From Tuctoria greenei (lineage: Eukaryota > Streptophyta > Magnoliopsida > Poales > Poaceae), in the NCBI GenBank assembly GCA_036927565.1, contig JAYESD010000001.1, positions 281,863,560-281,927,559 of the forward strand: a DNA stretch of 64,000 nucleotides, written 5' to 3'. Positions 63,876 through 64,000 of the stretch are shown one piece after another. The notes below the pieces were generated by a model. The model made no database searches, was not told where the DNA came from, and saw nothing but the letters and a program-made list of their open reading frames with translations. The translations under genes were made by a program, and so were the position numbers. Positions within the stretch are counted from its first letter, which is position 1, and each line of letters opens with the position of its first letter.

Positions 63876-64000
63876 GCTTATTCCTCCGGTGGATCTAAAT
63901 GGGTGCTAGGCAGTGGCTGCACCAATCATATGACCGGAGAAAGAAGAATGTTCGTGGAATATGAAGAAAATGAGGATCCAAACGAGGGCATCTATTTTGG
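63876..64000 (+). pseudogene. pol: Element H protease start, catalytic Asp replaced by Gly
   Basis: Begins after the acceptor-like TTTGTTTTTGCAG (63863-63875) in the +1 frame. AYSSGGSKWVLGSGCTNHMTG has Gly (GGC 63909-63911) where C and F have the protease Asp (DSG). It continues RRMFVEYEENEDPNEGIYF to the window end. Confidence 0.8.

Larger units (their letters stand above)
59837..64000 (+). mobile_element. Element H: Sirevirus-type Ty1/copia, 5' part
   Basis: 5' LTR 59837-61397, PBS, gag and the start of pol; the window ends in the protease region. Inserted in G gag; ctttg (59832-59836) is the likely target duplication. LTR start TGAAAGTGCATCTAGG and end CCACATTCA as in C. Gag carries several stops and one frameshift. 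Confidence 0.9.

Overview
The window reads as intergenic heterochromatin of a grass (Poaceae) genome. No cellular gene, tRNA, rRNA or CRISPR array is visible. All 64 kb can be assigned to eight LTR retrotransposons nested up to three levels deep. The grass assignment rests on the density of nested Ty3/gypsy and Sirevirus-type Ty1/copia elements, the CGG...CCG palindrome arrays in the LTRs, and the copia PBS TGGTATCAGAGC. Species cannot be told from the sequence.

Layout. The oldest element is F, a minus-strand Sirevirus whose pieces lie at 17686-19915 and 49956-54477. Three elements interrupt it. B (4706-17685, minus strand, Tat-like Ty3/gypsy) sits in F's 3' accessory ORF. D (19916-49955, plus strand, same family as B, TSD GATCC) sits in F's RNase H region. 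G (from 54478, plus strand, Ty3/gypsy with a 2.8-kb LTR) sits in F's gag. These carry younger insertions: A (1-4705, plus-strand Sirevirus) in the 3' LTR of B; C (27678-37913, complete 10.2-kb Sirevirus, TSD CTCCC) and E (38951-45753, 6.8-kb Ty3/gypsy, TSD CTTAT/CTTCT) in D; and H (59837 to window end, Sirevirus) in G.

How the genes work together. B and D have an unusual plan. On the sense strand is gag-PR-RT-RNaseH-archaeal-type RNaseH-integrase. On the opposite strand, reading inward from the 3' LTR, is a two-exon gene of about 1,150 codons. It has a 'putative gypsy type transposon' N-terminal domain, a Pro/Glu-rich repeat and a long coiled coil. Its 78-79 bp GT-AG intron is conserved in position, phase and boundaries in both copies. 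Pol and the antisense gene converge on a spacer full of short hairpins. The Sireviruses A, C and F carry a post-pol accessory ORF. Each is preceded by its own palindromes and a pyrimidine-rich leader (a TATA-like box in A and C; possible leader introns in C and F), resembling a second internal promoter. C, F and H share a splice-acceptor-like site exactly 13 nt after the gag stop, where pol starts in the +1 frame. G has an extra ORF before gag whose first ten residues resemble the histone H3 tail.

Decay. Almost every polyprotein has stops, frameshifts or lost catalytic residues: integrase Glu to Lys in B, the RT YVDD box and integrase Asp residues in F, protease Asp to Gly in H, and an integrase core deletion in E. 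Many stops look like CGA to TGA or CAG to TAG changes, as expected from decay of methylated cytosines. All family calls come from motif recognition; no database search was run.
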